Shown in pieces: positions 24,101 through 36,269 of a DNA stretch of 64,000 nucleotides. Position numbers and translations under genes: made by a program. The notes under the pieces are model-generated. The model was not told where the DNA came from. It saw only the letters and a program-made list of their open reading frames with translations, and did no database searches. Source of the stretch: Irpex lacteus. Taxonomy: Eukaryota; Basidiomycota; Agaricomycetes; Polyporales; Irpicaceae. The first letter of the stretch is position 1; each line of letters opens with the position of its first letter. The stretch is taken from positions 1,674,001-1,738,000 of the forward strand of contig MQVO02000005.1 in assembly GCA_001986395.2 (NCBI GenBank). Direction: 5' to 3'.

Positions 24101-26047
24101 TTTCCAATCTCAAGACTCCGTCGTCTGGTCAGTTGACAACGGGATCAACGGACACCTCTGCGAACACTCAGCCTCAGACTCCCCTCACGGATAGTGCCTT
24201 GTCTGTGGTATCTTCGACTCGCGAGCCAAAGTCGTCTGATAACAACGTTCCTTCGATGGTGTACGATCGAAATTGGGAGACAGAGATGGAGCTATGTTGA
24301 AGGTTTGTGAGTTCACATGCCAGTTATGATCAGATCTCAACATGATTTTTAGGAAATCTATACATCAGTGAAGAATCAACAGATCTTACAGCCCATTGGC
24401 AGCATAGCACTTGCCCGCTCTTCAACGTCTTCACTCAGCCCCCACGGCGCAGTTCTGCGAACCCGTAGTATGCGAACCGCGTCACAGGATCGATTGAACA
24501 ACCTCAAGCGAGGTAGTATTCGCGGAATTCAGTCGATCTTGACACCCCAGCTCGGGTACAGCCCCTATGGTATGGATGGTCGATCCAGTCCCGCGCCGAG
24601 CTTTGCGACATCAACTGAGGTGCGTTTCCAGCGTGTAACATATACCTTACGTACCCGCTCATTTCCGCCTTTCTATAGGGTGTCAATGCCTCTACCGCCG
24701 CGTTTCTTACACCGGCACTCGGGTTTGCTTCCAATTTGTCTCATACGATCATCCGGGAGACGCAAGAAGACGATGCACGCAGCCTCCACAGCGACAATTC
24801 CATTTCGACGGATGTCAGTATCACAGATGAGGAGCTTGCACTCTTGGGTCCGCCGTGGGCCAAAGAAGGTATGCTCTGCCGCAAGCAGTATTGGGAATCT
24901 ACTGGAAAGCGCGCGAAGTCAAAAGACTGGAAGGACGTTTTCGTCGTCATACAGAAGGGCGAATTGAGCATGTTTATATTTGGAGAACACAGCGGTGGGA
25001 GTGGTGGGGTTGTTGGCGGCGGAAATTGGCTGGTATGTCTGATCAGTTTCCACACTCTTCAGGTGAATTCATACAAATGCGCGGTCTTCTTAGGAAAATG
25101 CCTCGCCTGTTGGCTCCGTCCAATTGGCTCATTCCTGACACACGCGTTACCTCCACCGGGATACAACAGGCAACGCCCCCACTGCATGGTTCTAACTTTA
25201 GCCAACGGAGCGGTTTACTTCTTCCAAGCTGGTACGGAAGAGTTAGTCAACGAATGGGTGTCGACATGCAACTACTGGGCGGCAAGACAAAGTAAAGAGC
25301 CTCTCGCGGGAGGCGTATCAAACATGGAATACGGGTGGAACAGAGTCCTTGATCCTGTAACCCGGGCCAAGTCAATTTCGGAAGATGACCATGTCTTCGA
25401 CAAATCGGACGCCGCCAGTGTACGCAGCGAACATAGTACTCGCAGTCGGTTCAAAGGCAAAGACATTGCTGCGTCTATTCGTGGAGAGAAGACTCCGTGG
25501 AACGATCGTATTATCATCAACGACTGGAAGCCTCCGATGCCGCCTTCCGTCCCGAGCAATCACGATGAGGAGACGCAAATGGAGGCTTTGCAGAAACATG
25601 TGGCGGCACTGAAGAGGGACCTCGCTGAGCATAACGAACTCCGCACGCCCATGACACAACTTGTACGTTCATGCTAGTTCATCGGTTCCGCTATTCCTCA
25701 TGCACGTTTTGCACAGTACCTTCCGCGTTCGACAAATGCAGCCAAGGCGTTGGCGAACTGGGAGAAACGATCGCAGTATATTTTGACGGAGATAGTCAAG
25801 TATGAGTCCTACATAGACTCGTTACAGCTGCCATGACTCTACGGTGAAGAAGCGAGGTGAGAAGGCCCTTGAAAAGGCGTTGGGAGGCGCAGCGGAACAT
25901 GCAGGTAGTTCAAAACCAAGATGGAAGGGTCCGGATGAGGAGACCATCGAAGAGGGAGAGGAGCCGCCGCCAAGTGCACGATTGGACCCCAACTCCTCAC
26001 GCACGAACTTCCATCGGAGAAGTACGCCAACTGATGAGAGGTCGTAG
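21139..26047 (+). CDS. Sec7-PH ArfGEF (Syt1/PSD-EFA6-like), frame interrupted by several apparent single-base deletions
   Basis: This protein promotes GDP/GTP exchange on Arf GTPases at membranes. A long Ser/Pro-rich N-terminus (TDLDFEQALRAEGTVVLKE, then disordered) leads into the Sec7 domain: DLLARGKELAKRCWDEDEDF, RHYVEFFDFSGMRLDNAF, AETQQVDRILEQFARRYW, and YSLLLLNTDLHVAELTSRM containing the catalytic-loop region. MLKEIYTSVKNQQILQPIG follows, then a PH domain (WAKEGMLCRKQYWESTGKR, DWKDVFVVIQKGELSMF, RPHCMVLTLANGAVYFFQAG) and a C-terminal helix (QMEALQKHVAALKRDLAEH). Frame jumps without usable introns occur near 23357-23360, 24288-24294, 25134, 25828 and 25843, and possibly near 23000-23090 (an 86-base intron could explain the last). 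Each is cured by one extra base, often in a short homopolymer. Error is likelier than decay because domain residues are conserved on both sides. The start codon is uncertain. Confidence 0.8.
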
Positions 26048-26909
26048 CTGCCCTAGTAACGACGGATGCTTCCCGGTGACGGATAGGTAATGTACATATA
26101 TATTGCTTTGTAGTAGTCTTTTTCCTTTTCTTATTTTTTCCTATGTGTTCGTGTTAAGTATACCCATAGTTGAGTTTGGAATGTCGTAACCGTTCATTCG
26201 CCCTATTTTGTCTTTCTTGGGAGGATTCCGTTTTTTTTACATGTAGTAATTGCTGATGTTCAAGGGAATATACTTGCTGTGCAATCTTCTCGTAACGCGT
26301 TATCAAACTAAATAATCCGAGCCTTAATAAAGATTTACTCGTGATGTAACTGGCTCTGATTGTGGCCGCGATGATGATTGGTAGGATTATGTACTTCTGC
26401 TTTTGGTAATAACGCCACAAAGATTTGACTCTACTTTAGCGCTCATGTATCCTACCCCTCGCGTCACTACTCTATCATCTCAGAACGGGTGAGATGTGCA
26501 CTCAGGCTATCGCAGCCAACTTGTGGTGATTCCGAGCGATGCAAATCGGACTGTTGTTTGGCAAGTCAGCGGTACGGTTGTGCTAACTCTCATGATCAAG
26601 CTTCATCTTTCGATGCGCATCCATTGCTATCCAAGTTGTGCACATTCAGTCCGTACGCCTCATTATTCCTACCATATATTTTGCAATATTTCGTACTCCT
26701 CACTCCTGTGCTACTTCGGATCATGCTGGAGTCATGTCTTACGTGTTTCCCGCCTGAGGCTGAGTAGGTGGATGACATACTGGTGCGGATGGCGGATATC
26801 GTAAAGTTGGCTGACGGTCAGCCATCCAGGGAGGCTTTTAAGGTGCGCTATCCGTTCTTCCTAGTTTCTTCAGACACCGTCACCTTCAGACTCTTGCCCT
26901 TCACTGTGC
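26048..26909. other. Intergenic before the membrane-kinase gene
   Basis: A possible coding stretch reading MADIVKLADGQPSREAFK (about 26789-26842) ends at a GTGCGC donor, but it does not join in frame to the next exon. It may be leader sequence. Otherwise nothing is supported. Confidence 0.4.
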
Positions 26910-29386
26910 ATGGCTCTGGACGTTGCCTCAACCCTCAGCGTGCGCGCTCCCGCCGCGCTGGCCATCGCTCGCATGCTCCTGTTCACCGTCTTCAAGATCC
27001 TTCTGGTTCCTGTTGCTCGAAGTGTCCTCGACTCATGCTCTGCGGTGGCCCTTGCTCACATGGCCCATTCTCTCTGGACTATCACTGCTGATGCGGCGTC
27101 CATCGTCCTCTCGACAGCCAGCACAGCAGTCATCCAACTTATCTGCACTCCTTTCGACATGCTCTCTCCCTACCTCTCACAAGTTCTGTCGGCCATTGGT
27201 CCTTATGTTCCCCCTCCTCCTATCCAGTATTGTGCTCTAGGCAAGGGTATCAACTGTGGCTCTCAGTTTGCTGGAAACCCTGCCGACCTCTTCGACCTCG
27301 GTTCTCGACTCACCCACGACATTCTTAGCACTGCCTGGAGCTGCTATACCTCCCTTATCGACGCCTTGTCTCTGGTCTTCTTCTCTGTCTCATGCTGGAG
27401 CACCTTTATGAGCTGCCTCCTTGTGCCGTGGTTCTTCCTCTTTGCGATCATCACGGTCAGCCGCACCTTCGAAAAGACTCCGGTGACCGAAGACGAAGTA
27501 CGGCTTTTGATCGCGGTCGACGACACTCTGGCTACTGTTTGTGACTCGTGCCTCGCTTTGTCCCGCTGGTTCCGGGAAAATGCTGCCCATATCTGCGCGA
27601 TGTCTCATCTCTTCCTCAGCTACTTGCTTTGGCCGGCAAGACCGCGCGACCCCTTCGAGGCATTCATCGTTACACGCGCTCGCTGTCCTGTAGACTTCGA
27701 CAGAGGGCTTCATTGTAAGTCAGGTACCGCAATTGTGAGCCGCAATGGCTTCTACAACAAATACTCGCGTCTCCACTGGCTTGGTACATCCCGATCACCG
27801 TGCTCTACGTTGCTGTGCTTGGGGGCTTTGCATATACCTGTCTCTTGTATTATGTCTTTCTGGTATGTTCCATTTTCTTCTCAGCCATGTCAGCATATTC
27901 TTATTCATGTTACAGCGAGCGATTATTATCCGTAAGGTAGACGCACAGCGTGTGGCTGCCCTGGCCTTGAAGCGTCAAGATGCTGCTGTTGAATCAGTAG
28001 CCAGGCATCACGCTCCTCCTGTGACTCCTGTTGAACAGGAAGCTCTAGCTATAGTTGACGACGTACGTGCACTGTCATATGCAGTCTCTGACCCATGTCA
28101 CTCACAAGTGGTCACCAGATTTCTCCTGTTACTCCTGGTGGCGCGCTGGAGGAATACGACCCCATCGACGACTCTGATATGGCTGGACCTTCTGTCATCG
28201 AGTGGCCCGTGACCCCTCTAAGACGTACGCAGCGCGTAATTGAAGCCAAGACTCTTTCGAAGAGGTTCAAACTCCATTACAACATCCACCCCGAGCTCAT
28301 AGCCAAGTACGATATGCAGGATGCCCCGGAACTTGGTGCTGGCGCCAACGGCTTTGTCGTGCAAGCGCGGCGAATTTCAGATCGACAAGAAGTTGCAGTG
28401 AAAGTAGTCGAAGCGAACGAATGTTTCACAGAACATCCTGTCTACGGCCGGGTGCCACGTGATGTAATCGTCATGGATGGACTGGAGCACAAGAACATCG
28501 TACAGTTGCTGGACGTGTTTACCGATGAACATTATGTTTACATAGTAAGTGCTTTTGGATCTCACATGTCAAGTGTTGTCTTTAATTATCGGTTGTAGGT
28601 GCAGGAACTTCATGGCAAACTATGGTGGCCATACCACAAAGTCGACGCAGAGCTATTTCCCAACGGAAGCCGATGCCTTGAAGGCTGCATGACGGAGATC
28701 GGCGCCGTATCACTTGAGAATGCCAGGTACATTATCTTGCAGCTAGTCGAGGCGGTGCACTATTTGCATACGAAGGGAATCGCACATTGCGACATCAAGC
28801 CCGGGAATATCCTCATCGATGAGGATTTTAACGTGAGTTCTGGACTGCTTTGACCATGATACGAATAATACTCATGCCTTTGTTTTAACGATAGATCAAA
28901 CTCATCGACTTCGGGAATGCAGTCATCGTACCCGATGATTGGGACTGGGAAGCGGATGGGCCTCCACAATATCATCCCGACGGTCCCAACGATATCATAG
29001 GCACGCCTATCTGGTCACCTCCGGAACTACACCTCGGCAAACCATACTTGCTGGAGCCCCTGGACGTCTGGGCCATCGGCACCTTGTACTTCACCCTGCT
29101 CACCGACTTCTTGCCTTTCAGGGAAGAAGATCGCATCAAGGCGGGCATTATTGAATACGACCCGAGCTGGCTCGAGGGCGATGATGGCGAGCTGGTCAGA
29201 GCATGGCCGGTCATTCGAACTTGCCTGCATGCAGATTTATGGAAGAGGCCGAGCCTCGAAGAGTTGAAGAACGCCCTGGAGGTTGAGAAATTTTGGGACG
29301 CACCGAACACTTGGCGCTTTTCTGGTATGGAAGAGCCATATTATATCTATCTTAGAGCAGGGGACCCAGAATCTGGATTAGATTGA
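26910..29386 (+). CDS. Predicted multipass-membrane Ser/Thr protein kinase, PASK/CAMK-like, non-RD
   Basis: Exon 1 (26910-27689, 260 residues) is strongly hydrophobic, with about four membrane segments (such as LLVPWFFLFAIITVS). Exon 2 (27740-27862) adds another (WYIPITVLYVAVLGGFAYT). A charged linker follows, containing three PVTP motifs (PPVTPVEQ, SPVTPGGA, WPVTPLRR) that could be phosphorylated. The kinase domain comes next: glycine loop LGAGANGFVV, catalytic Lys in EVAVKVVEA, catalytic loop HCDIKPGNILID with Cys in place of the HRD Arg, IKLIDFGNA, and GTPIWSPPELHLG. The alpha-C Glu position appears to be Asp (VPRDVIVM). PASK-like features are the VPRDVIVMDGLEHKNIVQLL block and IKLIDFGNA. 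Every junction from membrane part to kinase keeps frame with normal introns, so one polypeptide is the simplest model. The alternative is two adjacent genes. Ligand and substrates are unknown. Confidence 0.75.
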
Positions 29387-30137
29387 ATTATCAAAGAATT
29401 GTTGTGAACTCGTCGACTACGCGCGTGCGATGTGAGAAATCTATGACAGACCTTTGCCATTGGATGAGACACTACGAATTTCAAGTTGCCCAAATAGAGA
29501 ACGCCACAAAGGCAATGAGCCAAATACAGCCAAATAAAGTGCGAGTTGAGCTGTGGATGCCAGAAATGGCTTCCAACCCCCTTATGTTGCTTCCTTCATG
29601 TTCTTGAAAATATCAGGATTCTTTTAGTTCCCATTCCAACCTTTGTTCTCCGAACACTGAACCCGAGTTCTCTGTAAGCTGCATATCCATCTTCGGCTGC
29701 GTTTGACCGCTCCGTGACTGTGACGTACCGGTCACTTTGACATAACCAACCGTATAGATATCTGCATGCCTATGCATAGTACGGAGACTAACCACTATTG
29801 CTGGCTCGTGACATGTCAATATCCAATGTAAGTTGAGTGTGCTCCTCAACGACTGAAACGTCTCACGATTTACTCATGGCCTCTGCGGCACAGCCTGCGT
29901 GACAACTAGCACAAATCGGCTCTAGACTCGCAATCAGCGACGCTCCACCCAAAAACTTGCGACGCTCTCACCGTCCAGCGCTCGTTGGCTGTTGTTCTCT
30001 GACCTTCATCACTCCCTTCCTCCCTCCTCCATCTCTCACAGCAGTCTTGCAGAGAGGCTTTCTAAGGCCATTCACACTCATTTCCACCGCTCTTCACGTC
30101 TTGGACACCCTCGTTTTACAGCCTTACTCATAACATC
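29387..30137. other. Intergenic between kinase and glycopeptide genes
   Basis: No coding stretch supported. The part from about 29990 to 30137 is CT-rich leader sequence before the next start codon. Confidence 0.5.
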
Positions 30138-31415
30138 ATGGCCCCTAGCTTCACTCGCGTTCTTTCTGCCCTCACTGTCGTCTTCTCTGCTCTCTCCGTT
30201 GCCAGCGCAGAGACCCACACTATCACGTTCGATAACAAGTATGTTCGCATTTTTTGAGTCGACGAAATTATCTGACTTTGCGGCTCTAGGTGTGGGCGCG
30301 GTACTGTCAGTATAAATGGCTAAATATAGCACTGGCACTCAGTAGTCTGATTTCTCTTCTCGCAGCCTACTCTGCTCGTTGGTGGCAAGGTGGTTTCCAC
30401 CGGACAACCGTTCACCAGCAGTGGTACTATCTCTGGCATCGCGTATGTACATATTATACCTGTCTTTGGCTTGGTCTCACATCACACCGCGTAGTTATTT
30501 GCAAACAGGTGATTCTTGCGCTGCTGGCGTGACTGGAATTTGATTAACACCTTCATAGGGGAATGCTTGTACAACGGAGAGAACTGCTCCATCTTGGAGT
30601 TCACCCTCACTAACCCTGCTCCAGGTTGCATTGGCTGCGGTTCTTCAGCTGATATCAGCCTTATCGCTCCGTAAGTATCGACCTTACTACAACGCAATCC
30701 TATATATCAACTTACACTTATCTCCTCCCTATAGTCACAAATTCAACGTGGTCTCTGGCTATAGGTAAGATAGAAACATTTCAAGTCATATGTCGATCTA
30801 ATTTACTGTCCTGTCAGCTTCTACAATGGGTGCGACGGTCAAGGACACATTTGTACGTATAACTGTTCCAAGTATATACCCATCCTTACACGTCTTGTTC
30901 TTTCTTAGGCACTACTGCCACATGCAAGGACGCATTCTTCAAGCCCGATGACAACCAAGTTCAGACCGGTTGTCAGACGGATAACGTAAGTAAACTCTCA
31001 TCCCCTTCAAGGACCGCAACGCATCTGACAACACGCCCAGGTCAACCTCCGCCTCAGTTTCTGCGAAGATTCTGAGTCCTCTGGCAGTGCCGACATCAGC
31101 TCGGCCGAGTCCGCGTCCTCCAGTCACGCCGCCGCCAAGACCACCTCTGAACCAGCAAAGGCCACCGCAGCCACCCCTACGGCCCCGGTGAATGTTGCTG
31201 CCCCTCCCGCGATCTCCGTCGCCTCCTCCTCCCATCCATCTGCGACAAGTGCAGCCGCCTCTCCATCCAGCTCTGTGCGAAGGACGTCGTGCAAGGCCAA
31301 GCAAAGCAGTATCTCGGCGCGCGCCACACTCCACGTACAGGCCCGTGGACCGTCCACCCTGCATAACCGTCGTATCGCTCGTCGTCGCGCTGAATCGTTC
31401 AAGGGCATCCTGTGA
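30138..31415 (+). CDS. Secreted thaumatin-like 'glycopeptide' family protein with Ser/Ala-rich tail
   Basis: The protein begins MAPSFTRVLSALTVVFSALS, a clear signal peptide ending at about VASA/ETHT. The body reads THTITFDNKCGRGTPTLLVG, FTSSGTISGIA, AYLQTGDSCAAG, NGENCSILEFTLTNPAPG, SFYNGCDGQGHICTTATCK and NVNLRLSFCEDS. These match a basidiomycete secreted family usually labelled glycopeptide, a cysteine-rich thaumatin-like beta-sandwich. The exons are very short and the introns are about 50-70 bases. One junction (near 30528-30560) fits only with a weak GC donor or a one-base change. The C-terminal 110 residues are rich in Ser, Ala, Thr and Pro, then basic (HNRRIARRRAESFKGIL), and may be O-glycosylated. 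Biochemical role unknown. Located extracellularly or in the cell wall. Confidence 0.85.
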
Positions 31416-32046
31416 TTCCTTTTGGCTTGACCCCTTGTTCGCTGCTCCGATATGTACGATATTCACGCACCCAGCTTGGTGTTTCCCTCTACCGCTTCCT
31501 CCCTACTCAGCTTTCTTTGCTTTCCGCTCTCCGTCACTCGCATGCGAGTGACCTATCTGTAACCTTGGTTCTCGTGCCGAGGAGTCCAGGATACTCCTCG
31601 CTGGCTCACACTCTGACCGATCGCTTTTATTCCGTATTTTGCAGCTAGATGTAGGATGTGCTTGCAGCACCTTGTGTATTCTGTAATGTATGTACAAGCT
31701 TGTTGTAGGCTCCGCTTTTTTTTTCGTGTACTCTTGCTCTGGCTTGATTGCCGGACGCTTCAGTACTCACATTGTGTCAATGCTATGCATTGCTTTTACT
31801 TATCGCGTATGCTCAGACACGTTCAGATGATTGTGAGTGGGATCAGGATACGAAGCATAGCATATTCTACCGTATCAGAATAGAAGAATATTCGCACTAA
31901 GGAAACAAACAGCAATACTACTCTATCGTACGCGCACCGCTGTTCGTTGAGTTGCAGCACTATCATTTCGAATCACTTTATCTCCCTCGCCACCCTCCTC
32001 TCGCACTTCTTTGACATCTGATTCGATGCCTTTCTCCGCTTCGCCG
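31416..32046. other. Convergent 3' intergenic region
   Basis: Lies between the 3' ends of the glycopeptide gene (+) and ysh1 (-). It is AT-richer, with a T run near 31720. It holds no coding stretch I can support. Confidence 0.5.
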
Positions 32047-35000
32047 CTAGTCGCCTCCGTTGTTTCTTCCGCCTCTTACTCTCGCCGTCCACCTGCATAC
32101 CGTGTTCAGTGGCATTTTCGGAGCCTCTTCCTCGACCTCCTTCTTAGCGGCGTCCTTCGACTCATCCATCGCTTCGGCGGCATGGGGCTCTTCAGACTTC
32201 TCATTAGAGCCCTCACCCTCGCCTTCGCCTTCAGCAATAACTAGTAGTGGTGCAGCTGTAAATGCCTCGTCGAGAGAGCTGACGGTAGACAACGCCATGT
32301 CCAGCACCGCCTGCACGCGTTTGCGTAGGGTGTTGCTTGTGCTTGTAACGGTCTATGATAATACGGTCCAAGAATTTGATTTGAATAGGTTGATAGTCGA
32401 TGAACAAATGACAGGTTTTGGAGACACGACGTACCAGAGATCCTAACGAGATGATCGCTTCAGCCTCGTCCATCGTCACCAGCAACGCAGGTTCCTGATC
32501 CTTCGGTGGCTCCTCTGGGTTCTCTTGTTCGTCCTTCGAGTCGCTAGATGGCTCTTCGGGCATGTGAAGCTCGACATCACCGAAGTGCGCTTCGAGGAAC
32601 ATGGCGAGCCGTCGAATACGCGTATTTTCGGCGGACTTGTCGGCTTTCTCGTCGATGACGTCTGCGTGTGGGTGGGAATGTGAGGGTGGTTCGGAGGAGG
32701 AATGGGAGTGAGAATGAGAATGAGAGGTTGATGTCACTGTGAGATGGATCAGTTTTGTCAGCGTTGGGATTGCGTTTGTTGACCGCAGAGGGAGAAGGGA
32801 CGTACGTTTGACGGAGGCGGGACTCTTGTCAATACCGGTGATGAGAGCCAATGTTGAATCGGCGATCATGTCGTTGCTCGCGCTCGAATCCCACTCGAGA
32901 ACGAGTTCGTGGTCAGACATTTGCTTGACATCTACCGCTCCCATCACCTATTCGTAACACAAACGTTGGTACCTGAATCGAGAGGTGGATGCTGCACTAT
33001 ACGTACCCTCATAGTAGGGACACCATCCTTGTCCATCCCTTCTTCCACCTTACCATACATTCCTTCCAAATGCCACCTTACCAGCTCCCAACCGACACCT
33101 AACGCGATTTTCTGGCGCTGTGTTACAACACATGTCGTCAAGCCGGCGAAGTCACGTAGGTCACGCGGATCGAGGAGGGTGTAGGAATAGTCCTTGCCAC
33201 TAAGAGGCCGGAGACGATATCGTTTGCTTGCGGCGGTCTTGCAGCCAGGGTACCGATGGCCTAGATACTACGGCTCAGCGCATGTTGTCATATGCGGCGG
33301 ATAGCGTTACCTTTGCAACACGCTCGCCCCGGAAGGTCAGCTCGAGAGGCTCGAGGTTGCGCGGAGTGTGGATCTTCACGTCCTCGTCTCGGTTCTTGTA
33401 CCGATCTTGCATCGCCGCTCTTAGCCTTCCCATTGCGGTTTGCTCGCCATGTACAAGAACCTGTTATAGACAATCCCAGACCTTCAGTCGCCGTACATAT
33501 CGATCAGTGGAAGTGACTTACGATGTGTTCAGCGTGTACTGCTTCGATAAACTCCGAGTTCTGCGAATAGTCGACGTGTGCGCTGAAGGAGATCTCGTCG
33601 ACTGACATCTTGCGGGGTATGCTGTGACCTTGACAGAAACGATCTCATCCGGTTCGTTTTGTATGTCCTAAAAAGAGAATACGAATCACGAGTAAGCGTA
33701 AGTTTTCACCTTGAAGAATGTGGAGACGAGCCGGGCCGCATCGTACAGCTTAGCACACGAAAACATTGAGACAAACGCAGACAGAGTTGAAGGCTGATGG
33801 GCTGAAAACAGAGCTTTCTATTTTCTTGGTGTACATACAAGACGAGGCAAGGCATGCTATACGACCGGCCCCTCCACAGACTGCGTATTGCACTCACCCT
33901 CGCCATTGTCCCTTCGATCGAGTATCCCGTGACGATAACGCCGTTCCGTGAATCGGGGGCCCATAGTTCAAGGAGCTCACGGCTGGGTCCTTGTGTCATG
34001 AAACCAGGACTGGCTAGGACAACACAAGGAGGGCCGTCGGCAATCTTGCGTTCCCAGCCTCGACTTTGCGGGACATTGGACACATGTCTAAACGACCAAT
34101 GTGTTAACGCTTGATTTCCCTCCTTACATTCGTACTGAGACTCACGAGAAGATGAAAGGGTTATCACGCTTGGCAAATCTTGAACGGACGTTCTGATTCA
34201 TAGTGTGGATGTACGTTTGATAGACGGCCATGCACTTCCTGGCGAGACTGGAGGCATAGTATATCGGCACACTGTGGAGGTCTGGGTGTTTCTTCCAGTA
34301 CTCGTCTAAGATCAACAGCAACTCTTGCGCGCGACCGAGAGCAAAAGTCGGTAGAAGTACATGTCCACCACGTCGTATAATTGAATGGACGAGACTTGTG
34401 AATCGTAGCTCCTTCTCTTCCCTTCCTTCTAGTGTTTGCACTCCGTAGGTACTTTCGACGATGAGCACGTCAGGACGAATGGGCGGTATCTCTGCTTTCA
34501 CAAGATGTCGATCTTCCTCCCGAGAGTAATCGCCAGTATACAGAATTTTGAGTCCAGCTATGTCGATAAGAAACATGCAAGCCCCAAGAACGTGTCCAGC
34601 GTGATACGGCGTAAACGTAACACCGGGACATGGAGAAATAACTTGATGAGCAGAGACAGGGAGAATGTCGGCCATAGACATAGACAGCTCCATAGGCGAG
34701 AAAGGGCATCAGAAGTAGAAGAGCTGTAGATGCAGAAAACATATCCGGTCAACGTCACGATGAATCCAGGGTGTTTGTTGGGACTCACCCCATTCGAACA
34801 AAGTCTTGCATCATGAACTTGTGGAGAGCTTTCGTTGGATGCGTCATATACACTTTGCCCTTACCATCCTTGAAATTGGTCTAAAAGAGTTTCTTTGAGA
34901 CAAGAAGCTCTACAAGAGATTATTTGATGTACCTTTTCCATGATATATGTAAGTGCTGCGGCATGGTCAAGATGAAAACTTGTGTTGTCAAAGTCAATAG

Positions 35001-35227
35001 TCAGCTCAACGCAGAGCGGTAGGAACGTACTGAGTTATCAAAATAACATCCACGGTACTCCAGTCGAGCTCGTCAATGAAAGGAAGCGAGGCCATTCCAC
35101 TATAAGCTGGATGGACACCAGTGTCGCAGACGATTGTCTTGCCTCGATATTGGAGTACACAACATGACCGACCCACTTCCTGGCCAGCACCAAGCAAAGT
35201 GATCCTCAGCGTCGGAACGTCCGCCAT
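32047..35227 (-). CDS. ysh1: Ysh1/CPSF73, mRNA 3'-end processing endonuclease
   Basis: This is the catalytic nuclease of the cleavage and polyadenylation factor, cutting pre-mRNA before poly(A) addition in the nucleus. It starts [19 protein letters not shown] at 35227. The metallo-beta-lactamase metal motif FHLDHAAAL falls across an intron near 34980. Further motifs are [80 protein letters not shown] (beta-CASP), [17 protein letters not shown] and [15 protein letters not shown]. The C-terminal CPSF73-100 domain carries a His/Ser-rich run and an acidic tail ending at 32047. Near 34700-34703 the frame slips by one base between STSDAL and [13 protein letters not shown]. One extra T on the coding strand restores a Phe and the frame, so a base-call error is likely. 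An essential gene is unlikely to be a pseudogene. Confidence 0.92.
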
Positions 35228-36269
35228 TTTCGAGCGACGAGCTGGAGATGGCCAAAGTGACGGTCGACTGAAGAGTAGGAGCACAACCACTGGCACTGGC
35301 AGCGCTGCCGCATGAATCGTCGCTGAGCCACGTGATATGTGCGCTTAATCTAGCATTTCTGCGTATCTTTAGCGCCCCAAAGCAGGTTTGCTCACTGACT
35401 CCGAGTCCTCAGATTGCCAGTGGTTGGTCGGACTCGCTGCCGCAATTAGCTCAGTCTGAAACCCAGTCACTCCGAGTCTTCGTAACCAGTAAGTAAATAT
35501 TCTGTATCTGTTGTATACTCCGTGAAATCGGCATTATGAAATGGTCATGAAGATATTTGGTTGCCTTGCGTCCGTCATGCCCGAGAGGCTGGCCCGTTGA
35601 GTCAGTGTACTCATTGCACTGGCACAGCTGTCTGGCGGGCGCCGCGTACTATGTTCGGATGACCATGATAGCCGCACAGAGTAGTGCGGTCTGTATGCCA
35701 GGCCAAGCTAATCTCGCATGCCACCGCCTGGACTTCAAAGAGGGGTGCTCCTCTTTTCTGCTCTATGAGTTCTCACGAATATCGTGAGTGGCCAATATAT
35801 ACCCAGAGATAGACATAAGGAAGGTTAGTATAATCCAATTGACACATACCGTAGTGTGACTGCAACTACTGAACTTCCAATGCCTCCAGTATTCGGCTCG
35901 CTCAAGACGACACGTGTTTCGAAGTCTCGCCTGCACTCGCCATTCGGCAAGCGTGTCTCTTCCATCGTCCGTAATGTAAGTAGAGGCGACTCCTACGCAA
36001 TCTCGGCCTCTTAGCAATATTTCCGACGCTCAGCGGAAAATTCTGCCAGAACTTCCGCTTCGCGTCATTACTGCTTTCGCATGCCCGCTTGCTTAAGGAA
36101 TATCTATCGTCTTGTGTACCCATGCCCATGATGATACCTAAAGTGGCGTTATTGTCCACGGGACTGCTTCGACCCTGGTTGTATGTAATTGGGCGCCCCA
36201 CAGACTTTTCTATATAACCACCTTCCCATACTGCAACTTTGACACATACATTCCTCCTAAAACCTTGAC
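35228..36269. other. Intergenic between ysh1 and ALDH
   Basis: Mostly without features. One short coding-like stretch starts at 35880 (+), reading MPPVFGSLKTTRVSKSRL up to a GTAAGT donor near 35976. It is basic and would suit a mitochondrial or nuclear leader. I could not find a convincing second exon, so it is not called as a gene. A TAGCTCAG string near 35447 resembles a tRNA A box but lacks the rest. Confidence 0.4.

Noticed and set aside
27690..27739. Intron of the kinase gene starting at the stronger GTAAGT site (27714)
   Set aside because: No acceptor leaves an intron of workable size (only 25 bases). The GTAGAC donor at 27690 gives a 50-base intron and the right frame.
26910..28100. 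Membrane part and kinase as two separate genes
   Set aside because: Three consecutive introns keep one frame from the membrane helices into the kinase, and no stop or new start is needed. Two genes remain possible without transcript data, so this is noted as the alternative.
35440..35512. tRNA-like A box (TTAGCTCAGTCTG)
   Set aside because: No B box, no cloverleaf pairing and no acceptor stem could be found around it.
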